A DNA stretch of 64,000 nucleotides from Martelella radicis (lineage in GTDB: Bacteria; Pseudomonadota; Alphaproteobacteria; Rhizobiales; Rhizobiaceae). A program made the translations under genes and the position numbers. The notes beneath the pieces were generated by a model. That model ran no database searches and was not told the origin of the DNA. It saw nothing but the letters and a program-made list of their open reading frames with translations. This document shows positions 46,562 to 57,947 of the stretch, one piece after another; positions within the stretch are counted from its first letter, which is position 1; the number at the start of each line of letters is the position of its first letter. The stretch lies in the NCBI RefSeq assembly GCF_014196625.1, contig NZ_JACIDZ010000015.1, positions 1 to 64,000 on the forward strand, given 5' to 3'.

Positions 46562-47015
46562 ATTTTCGGAGCGTCGTCCGCCTTGATGTGGCCTGGTTTG
46601 TTGACAAAGCTCACCTCGCCCTCATTCGTCATGCTCGGGCTTGACCCGAGCATCTAAGCACGCATCCCCGTAACAAGCGTCTCGGACGAAAAATCTATTT
46701 AAATTCAATATTTTATGAAACGCGAACACCGTTCGTGCGGAACGGTGGTTAGATCCTCGGGTCAAGCCCGAGGATGACGACCGCAAAAAGGATGGCTTTG
46801 TCGGCAGCCTGGGCCGCCTTGGAGGCGGCTCTCCGGTGATTGCGGTTCCGCGTTGAACCTCAGGCGACCGCTCGTCGTCGTGCTGAAGGTTTTGCCCAGC
46901 TTTCTCTTTTCCCGCTCTTCCGACGCTTCCGATTTCATGACACATGAAAGGGAGGCAAGGATGCGGTCGTTTGGACCCGTCCGGCGCAATCATCAATCCA
47001 TGCAAGCAAGTGACC
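46562..47015. other. Gene-free spacer between olsB and mutS
   Basis: About 450 bp that hold the 153-bp repeat at 46627-46779 and, after it, about 235 bp in which I see no gene. The mutS frame is open back to 46944, but that part does not resemble MutS. Confidence 0.55.
46627..46779 (-). repeat. 153-bp dispersed mosaic repeat, copy B (inverted)
   Basis: It begins CGTCATGCTCGGG and ends CCCGAGGATGACG. Its reverse complement aligns with 29831-29983 end to end at equal length. Conserved blocks are the two end hairpins, CCGTTCCGCACG and CCGAGACGC. The centre is AT-rich and diverged. A short relative is at 15338-15416. Confidence 0.85.
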
Positions 47016-49745
47016 GTGGCAGACGATAATCGTATTCCGACCGAAGAACTGATTTCAGAGGAAAGCCGGGCATCGGCGACGCCGATGATGGAGCAGTATA
47101 TCGAGATCAAGGCGGCCAATCCGGATCTCCTGCTGTTCTATCGTATGGGCGATTTCTACGAGCTGTTTTTCGATGACGCCGTCGAGGCGGCGCGGGCGCT
47201 GTCGATCACGCTGACCAAACGCGGCCAGCATCTCGGCCGCGATATCCCGATGTGCGGCGTGCCGGTCCATGCGGCCGATGATTACCTGCAGAAGCTGATC
47301 GCCCTCGGCTTTCGCGTCGCCGTTTGCGAGCAGACGGAAGACCCCGCCGAGGCGAAGAAGCGCGGCGCGAAGTCCGTTGTCCGGCGCGATGTCACCCGGC
47401 TTGTCACCGCCGGCACGCTGACGGAGGAAAAGCTGCTCGCCCCCGGCGAGAGCAATTTCCTGATGGCGCTTGCGCGGGTGAAGGGCGAGGGTGATGCGGC
47501 CTACGGGCTCGCCTGGATCGATATTTCCACCGGCGTCTTTCGCCTGTGCGCCACCTCGGAAAGCCGCCTGGCCGCCGACATCATGCGGGTCGAACCGCGC
47601 GAACTGATCGTCTCCGATACGCTTTTCGCCGAGGAGAGGCTGCGGCCGGTCTTCGATCTTCTCGGCCGCGCGGTCGCGCCGCAGCCGGCCGTACTGTTCG
47701 ACAGCGCCACGGCGAAGGACCGGCTGTCGCGCTTCTTCGGCGTGGCGACGATGGACGGCTTCGGCCGGTTTTCGCGGCCTGAGCTTTCGGCCGCCGCCGC
47801 CGCCGTTGCCTATGTCGAGAAGACACAGATCAACGAACGCCCGGCACTCGGCATTCCCGAGCAGGACGGCGCTTCGGCGTCAATGTTCATCGATCCGGCG
47901 ACCCGCACCAATCTCGAACTCGTGCGCACCATGAATGGCGGTCGCGACGGCTCGCTCCTCAAGGCCATCGACCGGACGGTCACCAGCGGCGGCGCGCGGC
48001 TTCTGGGCGAGCGGCTGATGTCGCCGCTGACGGACCCTGAGGAGGTACATAGGCGGCTTGATTCGGTTGGTTTCTTTCTCGATGAAGTCGACCTTGCCTC
48101 TTCGCTTCGCGATCATCTCAAGCAATTGCCGGACATGCCGCGCGCCCTGTCTCGACTGGCGCTTGATCGCGGAGGGCCGCGCGACCTCGGAGCGATTCTG
48201 AAAGGGCTCGAGTCGGCCCGCGCTATCGCGGAGCTTCTGAGGCCTGCGTTGCTGCCTGACGAGCTTTCGGGCGCGCTCAAAGCGCTCGCCGGCCTGCCCG
48301 CGAGGCTTGAGACAGAACTCGCCGCGACGCTTTCCGATGAACTGCCGCTCCTGAAACGCGACGGCGGATTCGTGCGCGAGGGGGCGGATCAGCGCCTCGA
48401 TGAAGCGCGCGGGCTTCGCGATGCCTCGCGGCGCGTGATCGCAGGCCTTCAGGCGCAATATGCCGAAGAGACCGGTGTCAAGGCTCTGAAGATCAAGCAC
48501 AACAACATGCTTGGCTATTTCATCGAGGTGACGGCCGGCAATTCGAAGTCGCTGACGGAAGGCGATGAGGCCAAGGCGAAGTTCATCCACCGCCAGACCA
48601 TGGCGAACGCCATGCGGTTCACCACCGCCGAGCTTGCCGATCTGGAAAGCCGGATCGCCAATGCCGCAGGCGAGGCGCTGGCAATCGAACTGGAAGCCTT
48701 CGAGGCGCTGCGCCAGGCCGTGATCGACAGTGCTGAACTCTTGAAGCGGGGCGCCCATGCCCTTTCCGCGTTCGATGTTTCCGCTGGCTTTGCCGTTCTT
48801 GCCGAGGCCGAGGCCTATTGCCGGCCGGCAGTGGACGGCACCACGGCCTTCGAGATTGAGGGCGGCCGCCACCCGGTGGTCGAACAGGCTTTGGCGCGCC
48901 AGTCGGCGGGGCCGTTCGTTGCCAATGACTGCACGCTGTCGCCCGAAAGCGGCGACAAGGGGCGGCTGTGGCTTCTGACCGGGCCGAACATGGGCGGCAA
49001 GTCGACCTTCCTGCGCCAGAACGCGCTGATCGCCATTCTGGCGCAGACCGGAGCCTATGTGCCGGCGGCAAAGGCCCATATCGGTGTGGTAGACCGGCTG
49101 TTCTCGCGCGTCGGCGCCTCCGACGATCTGGCGCGGGGTCGGTCGACCTTCATGGTCGAGATGGTGGAAACGGCTGCGATCCTCAACCAGGCAGGGCCGC
49201 GCTCGCTGGTCATTCTCGATGAGATCGGACGCGGCACGGCGACCTTCGACGGCCTGTCGATCGCCTGGGCGGCGGTCGAACATCTGCACGACGTCAATTG
49301 CTGCCGCGGTCTGTTCGCCACGCATTTTCACGAGCTGACAGCGCTTTCGGAAAAGCTGCCGCGCCTCGTCAACGCCACGATGCGGGTGAAGGAATGGAAG
49401 GGCGAGGTCGTCTTCCTGCATGAAGTCGGGCCGGGGGCGGCCGACCGGTCCTATGGCATTCAGGTCGCGCGACTCGCCGGCCTTCCCTCCGTCGTCGTCA
49501 AACGCGCGAAGAACGTTCTGGCGCGGCTGGAGGATGCCGACCGCAAGAACCCGGCGGCAAGCCTGATCGACGACTTGCCATTGTTTCAGGCGTCGATGCG
49601 CGCGCCCGAGGCCGAGCCGAGGACGTCCGGGGTCGAAGCCATGCTTGACGGGCTGAAGCCGGACGACATGACCCCGCGCGAGGCGCTGGAGGCGCTCTAC
49701 GCGCTGAAGCGGAAATTGCACGATGATGTTTCCATTGAAGGGTGA
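47016..49745 (+). CDS. mutS: DNA mismatch repair protein MutS
   Basis: MutS recognises mismatches and starts methyl-directed repair. The mismatch-reading motif [11 protein letters not shown] is near residue 45. The ATPase domain has Walker [16 protein letters not shown] and [20 protein letters not shown]. The start is uncertain: GTG at 47016 gives 909 residues with about 25 residues before the TPMMEQY core, like relatives. An ATG at 46944 is in frame, but its extra residues are not MutS-like. Confidence 0.95.
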   Translation: MADDNRIPTEELISEESRASATPMMEQYIEIKAANPDLLLFYRMGDFYELFFDDAVEAARALSITLTKRGQHLGRDIPMCGVPVHAADDYLQKLIALGFRVAVCEQTEDPAEAKKRGAKSVVRRDVTRLVTAGTLTEEKLLAPGESNFLMALARVKGEGDAAYGLAWIDISTGVFRLCATSESRLAADIMRVEPRELIVSDTLFAEERLRPVFDLLGRAVAPQPAVLFDSATAKDRLSRFFGVATMDGFGRFSRPELSAAAAAVAYVEKTQINERPALGIPEQDGASASMFIDPATRTNLELVRTMNGGRDGSLLKAIDRTVTSGGARLLGERLMSPLTDPEEVHRRLDSVGFFLDEVDLASSLRDHLKQLPDMPRALSRLALDRGGPRDLGAILKGLESARAIAELLRPALLPDELSGALKALAGLPARLETELAATLSDELPLLKRDGGFVREGADQRLDEARGLRDASRRVIAGLQAQYAEETGVKALKIKHNNMLGYFIEVTAGNSKSLTEGDEAKAKFIHRQTMANAMRFTTAELADLESRIANAAGEALAIELEAFEALRQAVIDSAELLKRGAHALSAFDVSAGFAVLAEAEAYCRPAVDGTTAFEIEGGRHPVVEQALARQSAGPFVANDCTLSPESGDKGRLWLLTGPNMGGKSTFLRQNALIAILAQTGAYVPAAKAHIGVVDRLFSRVGASDDLARGRSTFMVEMVETAAILNQAGPRSLVILDEIGRGTATFDGLSIAWAAVEHLHDVNCCRGLFATHFHELTALSEKLPRLVNATMRVKEWKGEVVFLHEVGPGAADRSYGIQVARLAGLPSVVVKRAKNVLARLEDADRKNPAASLIDDLPLFQASMRAPEAEPRTSGVEAMLDGLKPDDMTPREALEALYALKRKLHDDVSIEG

Positions 49746-49799
49746 TTTGCTTTAAGACGACACCGGCGGCGAAAGAACCGCAGGTGAAAAGGCAAGTCG

Positions 49800-52712
49800 A
49801 TGCAGAGACCCGCAAGCGAGCAGCGTGAACGCGCTACCGGTGAGACAGTCAAGAGCGGCGCCGACAGGCCGCTGTCCAGTCCCTATGCGATGACGGAAGC
49901 GCTTGATCCATCAAGGCTCCGGGCAGAGTTGCGGGCAATTGCCAGAAAACATGCCGTAAACCCTGACAAGCTGCGCCAGGACGTGCTTACTCGCCTGAAG
50001 GAGGTAAATGCTGCCGGCCGCGAGCGCGCCTATGAGATATTGAAGGAAAATGGCGGCGGGCTGGAATGCGCGCGCCGGATTTCGTGGCTTCAGGACCAGA
50101 TCCTGATTGCGCTCCACACATTGGTGGTCCAGTCGGTCTATCCCGAGGCCAATAATGAATTCACCATCACTGCCGTCGGCGGTTATGGGCGCGGCACGCT
50201 GGCGCCGGGATCGGATATCGACCTTCTGTTCCTGATTGACGGCGGCGATCGCGCCGAGACGCTGAAGTCGATCGAGTATGTGCTCTACATGTTGTGGGAT
50301 ATGGGGCTGAAGGTTGGCCACGCCACCCGCAGCGTTGCCGAATGCATCAAGCTTTCCAAGTCCGACATGACGATCCGCACCTCGATCCTGGAGATGCGCT
50401 ATGTCGCTGGCCGCAAGTCGCTTGCCGATACGCTGGAACATCGTTTTGACGATGAGGTGGTTGCCAATACCGCGCCCGAGTTCATCGCCGCCAAGCTTGC
50501 CGAGCGCGACCAGCGCCACCAGAAATCCTTCGACACGCGCTATCTGGTCGTTCCCAATGTCAAGGAGGGCAAGGGCGGGCTTCGCGATCTCAACACGCTG
50601 TTCTGGATCGCCAAATATTTCTACCGGGTGCCCGAGCCGACCGAGCTTGTCGATCTTGGCGTGCTGTCGCGCCAGGAAATGAAGCTTTTCCTGCGCGCGG
50701 AGGATTTTCTCTGGGCCGTGCGCTGCCACATGCATTTCCTCACCGGCAAGGCGGAGGAGCGGCTATCTTTCGACATCCAGCGCGAGATCGCCGAGGCGCT
50801 CGATTATCAGGACCGGCCCGGCCTTTCCGCCGTCGAGCGGTTCATGAAGCATTACTTCCTGGTGGCCAAGGACGTCGGCGATCTGACCCGCATCTTCTGC
50901 TCCGACCTTGAGGAGCAACAGGCCAAGGCTGCCCCGACACTTCCCCGCGCCGTCTGGTCGAAATTCGCCAAGCGCCAGCGCAAGATCCCCGGTTCGATCG
51001 AGTTCGTCTCCGACAGCGGCCGTATCGCGCTTGCCGAGCCGGACGTGTTCAAGAAGGATCCGGTTGCGATCATCCGCTTCTTCTATGTCGCCGTCATCAA
51101 CGATCTCGAATTCCACCCAGACGCTCTGAAGGTTGTCACCCGCTCGCTGTCGCTGATCAATGCGGACTTGCGCGAGAATGAGGAGGCCAACAGGCTGTTC
51201 CTTTCGATCCTGACCTCGCGCAACAAGCCGGCCCTTTATCTGAGGCGCATGAACGAGGCCGGCGTGCTCGGCCGTTTCCTGCCGGAATTCGGCCGCATCG
51301 TCTCGATGATGCAGTTCAACATGTATCACCACTTCACGGTGGACGAGCATCTGATCCGCGCCGTCGACGTTCTGTCCGAGATCGACAATGCCGGCGGCGA
51401 GAGCGAGATGCATCCGCTCGCTGCTCGGCTGATTTCCTCGGTTGAGGACCGCACGGCGCTTTATGTCGCCGTGCTGCTGCATGACGTCGCCAAGGGCCGC
51501 AAGGAGGATCATTCGATTGCCGGCGCCCGGCTTGCGCGCAAGATCTGCCCGAGGCTCGGCCTTTCCGTCAAGCAGACGGAGCTCGTTTCCTGGCTGATCG
51601 AATTCCACCTGCTGATGTCGATGACCTCGCAGACCCGCGATCTCAACGACCGCAAGACGGTGGTGGATTTTGCCGACAACGTCCAATCGCTCGACCGGCT
51701 CAACATGCTGCTGATCCTGACGGTTTGCGACATCCGCGCCGTCGGTCCGGATGTGTGGAACGGTTGGAAGGGGCAGCTTCTGCGCACGCTCTATTACGAG
51801 ACCGAGATCCTGCTCTCCGGCGGGTTCTCCGCCGTCTCCCGCAAGGCCCGCACGGAACGGGCGATCGAGGCGCTCGACAATGCACTGGACGGCTGGGGCG
51901 ACAATGAGAGGCACAAATACGCCAATCTGCACTACCAGAACTACATGCTCTCCGTGCCGCTGGAAGACCAGGTGCGCCATGCCCGCTTCATCCGCGATGC
52001 CGACAAGGAGCGCAGGCTGTTTGCGACCATGGTGCGCACCCACGCCTTCCACGACATCACCGAGATCACGCTTCTCGCGCCCGACCATCCGCGCCTTCTG
52101 TCGATCATCGCCGGCGCGTGCGCGGCAACCGGCGCCAATATCGCCGATGCGCAGATCTTCACCACCACAGACGGCCGCGCGCTGGACACGATCCTTCTCA
52201 ACCGCGCTTTCGACGACGACGCGGATGAACTGCGCCGCGCCAAAACCATCGGCCGGCTGATCGAGGACGTGCTGACCGGCCGCAAGCATCTGAACGACCT
52301 GATCGCCGCGCGCACGCGCGAGCGCCGCACGGTGCACGCCTTCTCCGTGCCGACCCATGTCTCGGTCACCAACAAGCTTTCCAATATCTTCACCGTGATC
52401 GAGATCGAGTGCCTGGACCGGACGGGCCTTCTCGCCGACGTCACTCAGACGCTTTCAGAGCTTTCGCTCGATATCCAGACGGCGCGGATCACGACCTTCG
52501 GCGAGAAGGTGATCGACAGTTTCTACGTGACCGACCTGGTTGGCGCCAAGATCACCAATGAGAACCGCCAGGCGGCGATCGTGGAACGGATGAAGGCGGT
52601 GCTGGAAGACAAGGGCGATGCCTATCGCAAGGGCATGCCGCAGGGCATGCTGCTGCCGGCGGAAAACGGGCAGGACAACACGCCGCCCAAAGACGACGGA
52701 AACCGTAAATGA
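49800..52712 (+). CDS. glnD: Bifunctional PII uridylyltransferase/uridylyl-removing enzyme
   Basis: GlnD is the nitrogen sensor that uridylylates PII proteins when glutamine is low and removes UMP when it is high. This 970-residue protein has the nucleotidyltransferase motif [19 protein letters not shown] (about residues 123-141), an HD domain ([20 protein letters not shown]) and two C-terminal ACT domains (about residues 760-840 and 870-945). AAAAGG stands seven bases before the ATG. An ATG at 49890 is a shorter option. It is followed by murJ with an ATGA overlap. Confidence 0.96.
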   Translation: MQRPASEQRERATGETVKSGADRPLSSPYAMTEALDPSRLRAELRAIARKHAVNPDKLRQDVLTRLKEVNAAGRERAYEILKENGGGLECARRISWLQDQILIALHTLVVQSVYPEANNEFTITAVGGYGRGTLAPGSDIDLLFLIDGGDRAETLKSIEYVLYMLWDMGLKVGHATRSVAECIKLSKSDMTIRTSILEMRYVAGRKSLADTLEHRFDDEVVANTAPEFIAAKLAERDQRHQKSFDTRYLVVPNVKEGKGGLRDLNTLFWIAKYFYRVPEPTELVDLGVLSRQEMKLFLRAEDFLWAVRCHMHFLTGKAEERLSFDIQREIAEALDYQDRPGLSAVERFMKHYFLVAKDVGDLTRIFCSDLEEQQAKAAPTLPRAVWSKFAKRQRKIPGSIEFVSDSGRIALAEPDVFKKDPVAIIRFFYVAVINDLEFHPDALKVVTRSLSLINADLRENEEANRLFLSILTSRNKPALYLRRMNEAGVLGRFLPEFGRIVSMMQFNMYHHFTVDEHLIRAVDVLSEIDNAGGESEMHPLAARLISSVEDRTALYVAVLLHDVAKGRKEDHSIAGARLARKICPRLGLSVKQTELVSWLIEFHLLMSMTSQTRDLNDRKTVVDFADNVQSLDRLNMLLILTVCDIRAVGPDVWNGWKGQLLRTLYYETEILLSGGFSAVSRKARTERAIEALDNALDGWGDNERHKYANLHYQNYMLSVPLEDQVRHARFIRDADKERRLFATMVRTHAFHDITEITLLAPDHPRLLSIIAGACAATGANIADAQIFTTTDGRALDTILLNRAFDDDADELRRAKTIGRLIEDVLTGRKHLNDLIAARTRERRTVHAFSVPTHVSVTNKLSNIFTVIEIECLDRTGLLADVTQTLSELSLDIQTARITTFGEKVIDSFYVTDLVGAKITNENRQAAIVERMKAVLEDKGDAYRKGMPQGMLLPAENGQDNTPPKDDGNRK

Positions 52713-54277
52713 GCCTCGTCGGCAAGTTCGCCACTGTCGGCGGCGCCACATTCGCAAGCCGGCTTCTCGGCTTTGCCCGCGAGACGATGATGGCGGCGGC
52801 GCTTGGCAACGGTGCCATGGCCGACGTGTTCTACGCCGCCTTCCGCTTCCCGAATCTGTTCCGCCGGCTTTTCGCCGAAGGCGCGTTCAACGCCGCCTTC
52901 GTGCCGCTGTTCTCCAAGGAGATCGAGGAGAACGGTGTTGACGGCGCCAAGCGCTTTTCCGAGCAGGTGTTCGGCGTCCTGTTTTCCTTTCTCCTCGTCA
53001 TCACCGTGGCGATGGAACTGGCGATGCCGCTTCTCGTGCGCTTCATCATCGCGCCGGGCTTTGCCGATGACGCGGAAAAGTTCGAGATGACCGTGAGGCT
53101 CGCCTCGGTCATGTTTCCCTATCTGATCTGCATGTCGCTGATGGCGATGATGAGCGGCATGCTGAATTCGCTGCACCGCTATTTTGCCGCCGCGATCGCG
53201 CCGGTCTTTCTCAATGTCGTGCTGATCGGGGTGCTGGCCTATGGCGTCTATGCGGGCGCCGATCCGGAACATATGGCGCGCAATCTGTCCTGGGGCGTGC
53301 TCGGAGCGGGGATCATTCAGCTTGGCGTCGTCTATATCGACGTCCGCCGGGCGGGCATGCGGCTCACCTTCCGTTTGCCGAAGATCACGCCGAAGATCCG
53401 CCGTCTCGTCGCGCTCGCCGTGCCGGCTGCGGTGACCGGCGGCGTCATCCAGATCAACCAGATCATCGGCCAGGCGGTCGCCTCCGGCAAGGACGGCGCG
53501 ATCTCGGCGTTGCAATATGCCGACCGGCTCTACCAGCTGCCGCTCGGCGTCGTCGGCGTTGCCGGCGGCGTGGTGCTGCTGCCGGAGCTTTCGCGGGCGC
53601 TGAAGGCGGGCAACAGTTCAGAAGCCTCGCATATCCAGAACCGGACCATCGAATTCGTGCTGTTCCTCACCGTCCCGGCCGCCTTCGGGCTGATGGTGAT
53701 CTCGCCGGAAATCACCCGCGTGCTTTACGAGCGCGGCGCCTTCGGGCCGGAAACGACGGCGCTGGTATCGGCGATCATGACGGTCTATGCCTTCGGACTT
53801 CCGGCCTTTGCGCTGACAAAGGCCCTGCAGCCGGCCTTCTACGCGCGCGAGAACACCAAGCTGCCGATGCGCTTCACGCTGGTCGCTGTTGTGATCAACT
53901 CGATCCTGGCAATCTCGCTTTTTCCGATCCTCGCCGAACGCGGCATCGCGCTCGCCGAAGTGGTCTCGGGCTGGACCAATGTTCTGCTTCTGGCGGCGAC
54001 CCTGATCATCACCGGTCATCTGCGCTTCGACAAGCTGCTGATGAAACGCGGGCCGCTGATCATTGCAAGCGCCATTGCCATGGCGGTATCCGTGCGGCTG
54101 GCGGCCGGGCGCATGTCCCACTGGTTCGCGCCGGAGGCAGCCTTCCTGCAGCAGCTCGGCGGGCTTCTCATTCTGCTCGGCCTTGCGGCGAGCGTCTATT
54201 TCGGCCTCGTACTGGCAACCGGCGGCGTCAATCGCGCGCTGCTCGGGCGTCTGGTCAGGCGTGGCCGCAAGGGGTAG
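52709..54277 (+). CDS. murJ: Lipid II flippase MurJ
   Basis: This 522-residue integral membrane protein flips lipid II for peptidoglycan synthesis. About 14 hydrophobic helices are visible. The conserved N-terminal [20 protein letters not shown] and [20 protein letters not shown] match MviN/MurJ. It is coupled to glnD by a four-base overlap. Confidence 0.95.
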   Translation: MSLVGKFATVGGATFASRLLGFARETMMAAALGNGAMADVFYAAFRFPNLFRRLFAEGAFNAAFVPLFSKEIEENGVDGAKRFSEQVFGVLFSFLLVITVAMELAMPLLVRFIIAPGFADDAEKFEMTVRLASVMFPYLICMSLMAMMSGMLNSLHRYFAAAIAPVFLNVVLIGVLAYGVYAGADPEHMARNLSWGVLGAGIIQLGVVYIDVRRAGMRLTFRLPKITPKIRRLVALAVPAAVTGGVIQINQIIGQAVASGKDGAISALQYADRLYQLPLGVVGVAGGVVLLPELSRALKAGNSSEASHIQNRTIEFVLFLTVPAAFGLMVISPEITRVLYERGAFGPETTALVSAIMTVYAFGLPAFALTKALQPAFYARENTKLPMRFTLVAVVINSILAISLFPILAERGIALAEVVSGWTNVLLLAATLIITGHLRFDKLLMKRGPLIIASAIAMAVSVRLAAGRMSHWFAPEAAFLQQLGGLLILLGLAASVYFGLVLATGGVNRALLGRLVRRGRKG

Positions 54278-54373
54278 GGCGTTTCGCCGTTTGACCTGCC
54301 GCCGCCTGCGGTGCATAAGCGCTATCGAAATTCAACCGACCGGGCCTTCCACCCGTCCGAAAGAGACCAAGAC

Positions 54374-55435
54374 ATGAGCGAATTCAAGCCGCAAATCTTC
54401 TCCGGCGTGCAGCCGACCGGCAATCTTCATCTCGGCAATTATCTCGGCGCATTGCGCAAATTTGTCGCCCTGCAGGATCAGATGGACTGCATCTACTGCG
54501 TCGTCGACCTGCATTCGATCACCGCGCAGCTCGTCCATGACGACCTGAAGAGCCAGACGCGTTCGATCACGGCGGCCTACCTCGCCTCCGGCATCGACCC
54601 GGTGAAGCATATCGTCTTCAACCAGTCCGCCGTGCCGCAGCATGCCGAGCTTGCCTGGATTTTCAACTGCGTCGCCCGCATCGGCTGGATGAACCGGATG
54701 ACCCAGTTCAAGGACAAGGCCGGCAAGGACCGCGAGAACGCCTCGCTCGGCCTTCTGGCCTATCCGAGCCTGATGGCGGCCGACATCCTGGTCTATCGCG
54801 CGACCCATGTTCCGGTCGGCGACGACCAGAAGCAGCATCTTGAGCTGACCCGCGATATCGCCATGAAGTTCAACCTTGATTTTGCCAAGAAGATCAAGGA
54901 GATCGGCAAGGGCGTTGACATCACCGTCGGCGACCAGCCGGTCCATGCCTTCTTCCCGATGGTCGAGCCGCTGATCGAGGGGCCTGCACCGCGCGTCATG
55001 AGCCTGAAGGACGGTTCGAAGAAGATGTCGAAGTCGGACCCCTCCGACCTTTCGCGCATCAACCTCACTGATGATGCCGACACCGTCGCCCGCAAGATCC
55101 GCAAGGCTAAGACCGACCCGGACGCGTTGCCGAGCGAGGTCGACGGGCTGAAGGGTCGTCCCGAGGCCGACAATCTCGTCGGCATCTTCGCCGCCCTTTC
55201 CGATCGCACCAAGGCCGATGTTTTGTCCGAGTATGGCGGCCAGCAGTTCTCGCAGTTCAAGCCGGCGCTCGCCGAACTGGCGGTCAACGTCCTGTCTCCG
55301 GTCAATGCCGAGATGCGCCGCCTGATCGACGATCCGGCCCATATCGACGCCGTCCTGAAGGATGGTTCGGAGCGGGCAGGGGCCATTGCCGAGAAGACGA
55401 TGAAGGACGTGCACGAGATCGTCGGCCTCCTCTGA
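54374..55435 (+). CDS. trpS: Tryptophanyl-tRNA synthetase
   Basis: This 353-residue class I synthetase charges tRNA-Trp. The HIGH-type motif [14 protein letters not shown] is at about residues 13-26, and the KMSKS motif [11 protein letters not shown] near residue 218. The ATG at 54374 ([13 protein letters not shown]) is preferred over 54311. It follows murJ and precedes a universal-stress protein, an order seen in Sinorhizobium. Confidence 0.96.
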   Translation: MSEFKPQIFSGVQPTGNLHLGNYLGALRKFVALQDQMDCIYCVVDLHSITAQLVHDDLKSQTRSITAAYLASGIDPVKHIVFNQSAVPQHAELAWIFNCVARIGWMNRMTQFKDKAGKDRENASLGLLAYPSLMAADILVYRATHVPVGDDQKQHLELTRDIAMKFNLDFAKKIKEIGKGVDITVGDQPVHAFFPMVEPLIEGPAPRVMSLKDGSKKMSKSDPSDLSRINLTDDADTVARKIRKAKTDPDALPSEVDGLKGRPEADNLVGIFAALSDRTKADVLSEYGGQQFSQFKPALAELAVNVLSPVNAEMRRLIDDPAHIDAVLKDGSERAGAIAEKTMKDVHEIVGLL

Positions 55436-55452
55436 CGCTTGCTTTTGCGTCA
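55433..55452 (+). terminator. Hairpin overlapping the trpS stop
   Basis: TGACGC (55433-55438) pairs with GCGTCA (55447-55452) around an eight-base T-rich loop. It is a weak terminator or attenuator. Confidence 0.35.
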
Positions 55453-55479
55453 TCTATGCTATGATGCCGCGTTCGGATC

Positions 55480-55520
55480 GCCGGCAGGACGTTGCCTGAA
55501 AAGGCATGCTTCCTGCCGGC
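55480..55520 (+). terminator. Strong nested hairpin between trpS and usp
   Basis: GCCGGCAGGA (55480-55489) pairs with TCCTGCCGGC (55511-55520); inside, GCCT/AGGC close a GAAA tetraloop (55494-55505). CCGGCCTTTTC follows. This is probably the trpS transcript end or a leader of the stress-protein gene. Confidence 0.5.
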
Positions 55521-55581
55521 CCGGCCTTTTCTGCCGGGCTTTCAAGCCGTTTACTGCCGGAAAACACGGAGTTTCGCAAAC

Positions 55582-56073
55582 ATGGTTTCCAAACGACTTT
55601 CCGGCGAGGCCGGACATCGCCGTAAATTCATGGCCATTGTCGATGATACGCCGGAATGCAGCCGGGCCGTGCGGTATGCCGGGCGGCGCGCCAAGAACTC
55701 CAATGGCGGGCTGGTGCTCTGCTATGTGATCCCCGAACACGATGTGCAGCAGTGGATCGGCGTGCAGGAATTCATGCGCGCCGAAGCCCGTGAAGAGGCT
55801 GAGGCAATCGTCAACAAGGTGGCCGAGGCCGCGCGCGAAGGCATTGGTATCGAACCCGAGATCGTCATCCGCGAGGGCGACAGGTCCGAGCAGATCAACG
55901 CCGTGGTCGAGGAAGATCGCGACATTGCCATCCTCGTGCTGGCCGCAGGTTCGGCCAAGGACGGGCCGGGGCCGCTGGTCTCGCTGCTGGCCGGTCGCGG
56001 CAAGGCCTTCACCATTCCCGTCACCGTTCTGCCCGACGGGCTGGAGGATGCGGATATCGACGCGCTCTGCTGA
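55582..56073 (+). CDS. Universal stress protein (single UspA domain)
   Basis: This 163-residue protein has the USP core (KFMAIVDDTPECSRAVRYAG and IAILVLAAGSAKDGPGPLVS). The ATG at 55582 (MVSKRLSGEAGHRRKF) has GGAG ten bases upstream and is preferred over 55492, which lies in the hairpin region. It sits between trpS and the Nfu-type gene. The specific function is unknown. Confidence 0.88.
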   Translation: MVSKRLSGEAGHRRKFMAIVDDTPECSRAVRYAGRRAKNSNGGLVLCYVIPEHDVQQWIGVQEFMRAEAREEAEAIVNKVAEAAREGIGIEPEIVIREGDRSEQINAVVEEDRDIAILVLAAGSAKDGPGPLVSLLAGRGKAFTIPVTVLPDGLEDADIDALC

Positions 56074-56147
56074 TGCCCTTGCGGTTGAAGGCCAAAGCGC
56101 CGATATAGGGGCAAAGCCTTGCCCGACGACAAGATTTGGAGATGAAG

Positions 56148-56711
56148 ATGTTCATCCAGACCGAAACGACGCCGAACCCGGCGACCCTGAAATTCCTGCC
56201 CGGCAAGATCGTGATGGAAAGCGGCAATGCGGATTTCCGCTCGGCCGATGACGCGATCGTCTCGCCGCTGGCGACCCGGCTCTTTGCCGTTCCCGGCGTG
56301 GAAGGTGTGATGTTCGGCTATGATTTCGTGGCCGTGACCAAGGGCGAGCCCGAATGGCAGCACCTGAAGCCGGCAATCCTCGGCGCGATCATGGAGCATT
56401 TCATGTCCGGCGCGCCGGTCATGGCCGGTGAGGCTCCGCAGGTGGAAGAGGACAGCGGCGAGGAATTCTTCGACGCCGGTGACGAGACGATCGTCGCCAC
56501 CATCAAGGAACTGCTCGACACCCGCGTTCGCCCGGCCGTTGCCCAGGATGGCGGCGACATCACCTTCCGCGGCTATCGCGAGGGTACGGTCTTCCTCAAC
56601 ATGCGCGGCGCCTGCTCGGGCTGCCCCTCCTCGACGGCGACGCTGAAGCACGGCGTCCAGAACCTCCTGCATCACTTCGTTCCCGAAGTGGAGCATGTCG
56701 AGGCCGTCTGA
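56148..56711 (+). CDS. Nfu-type iron-sulfur scaffold protein
   Basis: This 187-residue protein has an N-terminal Nfu_N domain (MFIQTETTPNPATLKFLPGK) and a C-terminal NifU domain with the cluster-binding CxxC in MRGACSGCPSSTATL. It likely carries Fe-S clusters to target enzymes such as lipoate synthase and MiaB. ATG at 56148 has GGAG six bases upstream. TTG at 56136 and ATG at 56142 are in frame but less likely. Confidence 0.93.
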   Translation: MFIQTETTPNPATLKFLPGKIVMESGNADFRSADDAIVSPLATRLFAVPGVEGVMFGYDFVAVTKGEPEWQHLKPAILGAIMEHFMSGAPVMAGEAPQVEEDSGEEFFDAGDETIVATIKELLDTRVRPAVAQDGGDITFRGYREGTVFLNMRGACSGCPSSTATLKHGVQNLLHHFVPEVEHVEAV

Positions 56712-56744
56712 CAACCGTGGCCATACGGTTCTGAAAGGTCCGCA

Positions 56745-57401
56745 ATGCTGATACTGGCGCTCGATACGGCGCAGGCCGATTGCGCGGCCTGCCTTTTCGA
56801 TACGACAAACGATGTCGTGCTTGCCCGCACGGTCGAGACGATCGGCAAGGGGCATGCCGAACGGCTGATGGCAGTGATCGACGAGACGCTGCGGCAGGCG
56901 GGAAGGGCGCCTTCGGGTTTTGACAGGATCGCGGTCAATGTCGGGCCCGGTTCGTTCACGGGCGTGAGGGTCGGCGTTTCGACCGCCCGCGCGCTGGCGC
57001 TTGCGACAAGGACGGAATGCGTCGGCGTTTCATCGCTTTCCTCGCTCGGCTTTCAGGCGCGGGAACTGGCGAAGGGCCGCGCCGTGATGGCGACCATCGA
57101 TGCCCGGCGCGGCGAGGCCTATGCCCAGGTCTTCGGCGGCGCTGACGGGGAAGCGCTCACCGAGCCCTCTGCCTATGCCTATGAGGCGCTGGACGGCCTC
57201 ATGCGTCGCCACGATGCCCTTGCCTTTGGCACCGGGGCAAGCGTTGCCGGGCTGGAGGTCGCTGGCGACGTGACCCACATCGAGATCGAGACCATCGCAC
57301 GGATTGGCGCCGTTGCCCGTCCGCAAGGGCCGGTGAGCCCGCTTTATCTGCGCGCGCCAGACGCCAGGCCACAGGCGGGATTTGCCGTCGCCCGCCGCTG
57401 A
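56745..57401 (+). CDS. tsaB: tRNA threonylcarbamoyladenosine protein TsaB
   Basis: TsaB is the ASKHA-fold partner of TsaD needed for t6A37 in tRNAs. This 218-residue protein starts MLILALDTAQADCAACLFDT and has VNVGPGSFTGVRVGVSTARA, the family signature. It is followed by rimI after 16 bp, as in most alphaproteobacteria. Confidence 0.94.
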   Translation: MLILALDTAQADCAACLFDTTNDVVLARTVETIGKGHAERLMAVIDETLRQAGRAPSGFDRIAVNVGPGSFTGVRVGVSTARALALATRTECVGVSSLSSLGFQARELAKGRAVMATIDARRGEAYAQVFGGADGEALTEPSAYAYEALDGLMRRHDALAFGTGASVAGLEVAGDVTHIEIETIARIGAVARPQGPVSPLYLRAPDARPQAGFAVARR

Positions 57402-57417
57402 CTGTTCCGGATTTGCC

Positions 57418-57909
57418 ATGCTTCCCTTTTTCAGACGATCGCCGGAAATAGACCTGTTTCCCCTGGGTGACGAGCATCTGGGGCTGGCCGCCGATCTTCA
57501 CCGCAAGCGTTTCTCCCATGCCTGGAGTGCGGGGGAACTGCGCAGGCTCCTGGCCCAGGCGCCGGTCTTCGGTCATATCGCGCGGCATGTGAACCGCATC
57601 GTCAGCCCGCCCGCGGCCGGCTTCGTGCTGGCGCGCAGCGTCGAGGAGGAGGCGGAGATCCTGACGATTTGCGTCGGCCCCGATTATGCTCGCAACGGCG
57701 TCGGCTGGCGACTGATGGTGGCTGCCATGCAGGAGGCGCGCATGCGCGGCGCCGCCTATATGCTGCTCGAGGTGGATGCCCAGAACCAGGCGGCCATCGG
57801 GCTTTACCGCAAGCTCGGCTTTTATGAGGTCGGCCGCCGCAAGGCCTATTACGCATACGACGACGGAACCCGCTCGACCGCGCTTGTCATGCGCCGCGAT
57901 CTCGGCTAA
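57418..57909 (+). CDS. rimI: Ribosomal-protein-alanine N-acetyltransferase
   Basis: RimI acetylates the N-terminal alanine of ribosomal protein S18. This 163-residue GNAT protein has the acetyl-CoA motif ARNGVGWRLMVAAMQEARMR and the C-terminal LLEVDAQNQAAIGLYRKLGF. The ATG at 57418 (MLPFFRRSPEIDLFPL) gives the GNAT N-terminus. It is next to tsaB. The exact substrate is assumed from family. Confidence 0.92.
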   Translation: MLPFFRRSPEIDLFPLGDEHLGLAADLHRKRFSHAWSAGELRRLLAQAPVFGHIARHVNRIVSPPAAGFVLARSVEEEAEILTICVGPDYARNGVGWRLMVAAMQEARMRGAAYMLLEVDAQNQAAIGLYRKLGFYEVGRRKAYYAYDDGTRSTALVMRRDLG

Positions 57910-57947
57910 CCCCGAACGTCACGACGTTTTTCGGGGAGGTGAGGGCG

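Noticed and set aside
47880-49721. 613-codon minus-strand open frame inside mutS
   Set aside because: It is antisense to the conserved MutS ATPase domain and has no family resemblance or ribosome-binding site; high GC makes such frames common.
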